In this document: positions 61,463-64,000 of the stretch, in pieces
How positions within the stretch are numbered: position 1 is the stretch's first letter
How the letters are laid out: every line of letters begins with the position of its first letter
Assembly: GCF_008041935.1 (NCBI RefSeq)
Contig: NZ_VKAC01000001.1
Span: 372,001 to 436,000, forward strand
DNA from: Quadrisphaera setariae
GTDB lineage: Bacteria; Actinomycetota; Actinomycetes; Actinomycetales; Quadrisphaeraceae
Length of the DNA stretch: 64,000 nt
Direction: 5' to 3'
Translations under genes and position numbers: made by a program
The notes under the pieces: model-generated
Database searches by the model: none
Seen by the model: only the letters and a program-made list of their open reading frames with translations
What the model was told of the DNA's origin: nothing

Positions 61463-62637
61463 CCACCGAGCGCACGCGCGCCGGCGCCGCGGCCGCCTGG
61501 GGCATCGGCCAGGTCGGCCTGGGCAGCATCACGACCGCCCACCGCGAGGGCTACCGGCTCTACGGCCAGCCGGTCGTGGCCGGGTACGACCCCGACCCCG
61601 CCGCACGGGCCCGGCTGGCGGCGGACACCCCAGCGGCCGTGGTCCACGGCGACCTCGCGGACCTGCTCGCAGACCCCGCTGTCGGCGTCGTCGACCTGGC
61701 CACGCCCCACCACCGATCCACCCGCCTCCCCGTGGTGGAGCAGATCGCGGCGGCCGGCAAGCCCTTCCTCGTGCAGAAGCCGATGGCCATGAGCTACGCC
61801 GACGCCCTGGAGCTGGTCGAGGTCGCCGAGGCCGCGGGCGTGACCGGCATGGTCAACCAGAACATGTGCTTCACGCCCTCGGCGATCGCCCTCTCGAGAG
61901 CCCTCCTCGACGACCGGGTGGTCGGGGAGCCCAGCTACGCGCAGCTGGTGGCCCAGTACCAGTTCGACCTCCCCGACCACCCGTGGTTCGGCAAGGACGA
62001 GCGCTGGTGGACCGCCGGGCTGACCGTGCACCACCTCGGGCTGCTGCAGATGCTCTTCGGCCCGCCTGAGCAGGTGCACGCCATGACCGGTCACGACGTC
62101 TCCCAGCCCGGCGTCACCTCGGACGGCTGGGGCCACCTCGCCCTCCGCTACCGCAGCGGCCTCCAGCTGGTGCTCGTCTCCACGGGCACCTACTACGGCA
62201 CCGAACCGGTCCCGCACGGGAACGAGGCCGTGTGGGTCCAGGGCCCCGAGGGGCTCGTGGACTGGCGCCCCGAGGGTGACGTGGTGGTCTCCACCCGGGT
62301 CGGCGGCGGCAGCCAGGTGGAGCGGCGCTCCATCGCCCCGCACGTGCGCGGCACCTGGTTCCCGCACGCGTTCGGCCTGACCATGGCGCACCTGCGGCAG
62401 GCGCTGGCCGCCGGCCGCACGCCCCTGTGCTCGGTCCAGGACAACCTCGCGGTGATGGCCGTCCTGGAGGCGACGTACACCTCCGGCCAGCAGCGGCGCG
62501 TCGTCGAGGTGGCCGAGGTCATGGGTGACCGCTACGACCCCGCCTACGGCAGCGGCTGGTCCCACGGCTTCTCCGGCTGGGAGCCTCCGCTGCCGGTCAC
62601 GGCCCCCGAGACCGCCGCGGCCCAGGCCCTCGCATGA
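61459..62637 (+). CDS. Gfo/Idh/MocA-family oxidoreductase
   Basis: This 392-residue protein has an N-terminal Rossmann fold (GIGQVGLGSIT) and the family motif QKPMAM, where Gln replaces the usual Glu of EKP while the catalytic Lys is kept. The C-terminal alpha/beta domain includes DERWWTAGLTVHHLGLL with a probable catalytic His. It oxidises or reduces a sugar carbon with NAD(P). The ATG overlaps the isomerase stop and its own end overlaps the next gene by ATGA. The group of genes suggests sugar oxidation to a 3-keto or lactone form. Confidence 0.9.
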   Translation: MTTERTRAGAAAAWGIGQVGLGSITTAHREGYRLYGQPVVAGYDPDPAARARLAADTPAAVVHGDLADLLADPAVGVVDLATPHHRSTRLPVVEQIAAAGKPFLVQKPMAMSYADALELVEVAEAAGVTGMVNQNMCFTPSAIALSRALLDDRVVGEPSYAQLVAQYQFDLPDHPWFGKDERWWTAGLTVHHLGLLQMLFGPPEQVHAMTGHDVSQPGVTSDGWGHLALRYRSGLQLVLVSTGTYYGTEPVPHGNEAVWVQGPEGLVDWRPEGDVVVSTRVGGGSQVERRSIAPHVRGTWFPHAFGLTMAHLRQALAAGRTPLCSVQDNLAVMAVLEATYTSGQQRRVVEVAEVMGDRYDPAYGSGWSHGFSGWEPPLPVTAPETAAAQALA

Positions 62638-63563
62638 GGGCCGGCCTGACGTGGGAGCCGGGTCCGGGGGAGACGGGCGCCCTGGTCGGCCCTTCCGGCC
62701 AGCCCCTGGCCACGTTCCACTGGGGCAGCCGCGCCAACCACCCCTACGTCGACGACCTGCGCCCCCTGGCGCACCGCGGCGTGCTGACGGCGCACGCCCC
62801 GCACGACCACCGCTGGCACCACGGCCTGTGGTGGTCGTGGAAGTTCGTCGACGACGTCCTGTTCTGGGAGGACCACCCGGGGTACGGGGGCAACCGCACC
62901 GGCCTCGGGCGGAGCCTCGTGCGCGAGCACGCCGTGCACGAGGACGACGGGCGGGTCCGCGTGACCGAGCGCCTCGACTGGGTGGTCGACGCCACCGGGG
63001 AGGTCCTCCTCTCCGAGCAGCGCGTGGTGACGGCGGGTCTCGACCCGGTGCTGCCGGGGGCGTGGGTGCTCGACTGGGACCAGCGCTGGCGGGCCACCCG
63101 CGAGGTGGTGCTGTCCACCACCCCCTGGCCGCAGACCAGCTGGGGCGGGTACGCCGGCCTCAGCTACCGCGCCGCCCGCGCCATGGTGGGCGAGGAGGAG
63201 GTCCTCGCCTCCGGAGACCGCCGAGGCGCTGCAGCGGTGCACGGCGAGCGAGCCGCGTGGGCCGCGTACACCGGCCTCGTGGACGGCGCCGAGGTGGACG
63301 AGCCCGCCGTCCCCGGCCGCGGTGGGGTGGCGCTGCTGCCCCACCCCGACGACGAGGGGACTCCGCACCCCGTCTACGCCGCGACGGCCACCGACGGCTT
63401 CGGCTTCCTCGCCACCGCCCCCCTCATGCACGGCGACCGGACGCTCGCCGCGGACGAGGACCTGCGGCTCCGCACCCGCGTCGTCGTCCTGCCCGGCCGC
63501 GCCGATCCCGACGTCCTGGACGCGGCGCTCACCGCCTGGTCCGGGCGGGCCGTCCCCGCCTGA
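62634..63563 (+). CDS. DUF6807 / PmoA-like protein
   Basis: This 309-residue protein carries the histidine-rich motif HDHRWHHGLWWSW near residue 55, typical of DUF6807 (called PmoA-like in databases, though unrelated to methane monooxygenase activity). There is no signal peptide. The family is regularly found next to Gfo/Idh/MocA dehydrogenases and TIM-barrel isomerases, as here, and it probably acts on the same sugar or glycoside. The enzymatic reaction is not established. Confidence 0.8.
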   Translation: MRAGLTWEPGPGETGALVGPSGQPLATFHWGSRANHPYVDDLRPLAHRGVLTAHAPHDHRWHHGLWWSWKFVDDVLFWEDHPGYGGNRTGLGRSLVREHAVHEDDGRVRVTERLDWVVDATGEVLLSEQRVVTAGLDPVLPGAWVLDWDQRWRATREVVLSTTPWPQTSWGGYAGLSYRAARAMVGEEEVLASGDRRGAAAVHGERAAWAAYTGLVDGAEVDEPAVPGRGGVALLPHPDDEGTPHPVYAATATDGFGFLATAPLMHGDRTLAADEDLRLRTRVVVLPGRADPDVLDAALTAWSGRAVPA

Positions 63564-63614
63564 GCGGCCTCCACCGCTCACCCTCCACCAGCACCACCAC
63601 CCGAGAGGTCGATG

Positions 63615-64000
63615 ATGACTCGCACCAGCCCCCGCCGCGCCGTCCTGGCCGCCGTGCTCGCCCTGCCGCTCGTGCTCGGAGCCTGCTCCGGGTCCTCCGG
63701 CGGCAGCGACGACGGCGGCCCGCTCGAGCTGACGGCCCTGGACTACTACACCGACGAGCCCTCGCACAGCGACACCGAGAAGCGCCTCAGCGACTGCGCG
63801 GAGCAGGCGGGGGCCACCATCTCCCACTCCAGCGTCCCCTCCAGCCAGTACAACGCCAGGGTCCTGCAGCAGATCTCGGCGAAGACCGTGCCCGACGTCG
63901 TCATGGTCAACAACCCGGACCTGCCGCAGTTCGCCTCCACCGGGGCGCTGGCGCCGCTCACGGACCTCGACGTGGACACGAGCCGGTACCTGCCGTCGGT
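63615..64000 (+). CDS. Carbohydrate ABC transporter substrate-binding lipoprotein, 3' truncated by window edge
   Basis: The reading frame is open to the end of the window (about 128 codons visible). A lipoprotein signal with lipobox LGAC (about residue 22) is followed by a Gly/Ser/Asp linker and the start of an SBP fold (NARVLQQISAKTVPDVVMVNNPDLPQFAS). I chose the second ATG (63615) because GAGAGG lies six bases before it; an ATG at 63612 is the alternative. It probably supplies the substrate for the isomerase/dehydrogenase operon, with permease genes expected beyond the window. Confidence 0.85.
   Translation, partial: MTRTSPRRAVLAAVLALPLVLGACSGSSGGSDDGGPLELTALDYYTDEPSHSDTEKRLSDCAEQAGATISHSSVPSSQYNARVLQQISAKTVPDVVMVNNPDLPQFASTGALAPLTDLDVDTSRYLPS

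Noticed and set aside
1-64000. tRNA, rRNA, CRISPR arrays, insertion sequences, integrases
   Set aside because: I looked for repeat-spacer periodicity, transposase motifs and conserved RNA segments and saw none.

Overview
The window is about 73% GC, uses many GTG starts, and is packed with families typical of Actinomycetota: DUF222-HNH proteins, CWB2 cell-wall-binding proteins, MpaB-like oxygenases and KAP NTPases. Five chemoreceptors and two c-di-GMP proteins point to a motile actinobacterium. A Kineosporiaceae-like host (Kineococcus or Quadrisphaera type) is my guess and was not tested. I saw no rRNA, tRNA or CRISPR array.

Region 1 (1-6116): the 3' part of a LacI-type regulator, two LacI-like operators, and a four-gene sugar ABC importer of the YtfQ-YtfR-YtfT-YjfF type that ends in a strong hairpin. 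Region 2 (6150-20773): a signalling and taxis block. It holds a diguanylate cyclase, two soluble GAF-GAF chemoreceptors, a beta-carbonic anhydrase, an orphan histidine kinase, three tandem transmembrane chemoreceptors and a GGDEF-EAL protein. Six of these genes are preceded by a box resembling a flagellar sigma-28 promoter (YTCA, 16-17 bp, GCCGAT), so they may form a motility regulon.

Region 3 (21052-30625): a candidate defence island, all on the minus strand: KAP NTPase, DUF222-HNH protein, PD-(D/E)XK nuclease, hipB, hipA. Three operators spaced exactly 26 bp apart lie before hipB. A 5'-truncated relative of the nuclease gene sits at the far end on the plus strand. Region 4 (30626-44668): a cell-surface block with four CWB2 proteins of different design: an S-layer-like protein with a structured leader, a glycine-rich/Fn3 protein, an NHL-propeller lipoprotein and a subtilisin. 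A Fic protein lies between them behind two inverted repeats.

Region 5 (44751-54181): a GntR regulator, then a catabolic operon of a 2-hydroxyacid dehydrogenase, an ABC sugar importer, an SDR, a PfkB kinase, a DapA-type aldolase/lyase and a FucI-like isomerase. The palindrome ACTGTYAACAGT occurs before the regulator and again before the operon. Region 6 (54606-64000): a small CWB2-like protein, a second DUF222-HNH protein, an MpaB-like oxygenase and a secreted PIG-L deacetylase. It then has an AraC regulator divergent from a second catabolic operon (sugar-phosphate isomerase-like, Gfo/Idh/MocA dehydrogenase, DUF6807/PmoA-like protein, and a binding lipoprotein cut by the window edge).

The common theme is import and breakdown of unusual sugars, taxis, and an elaborate cell envelope. 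Where the longest open frame began inside a hairpin, promoter or neighbouring gene, I moved the start to the first in-frame codon with a good ribosome binding site.
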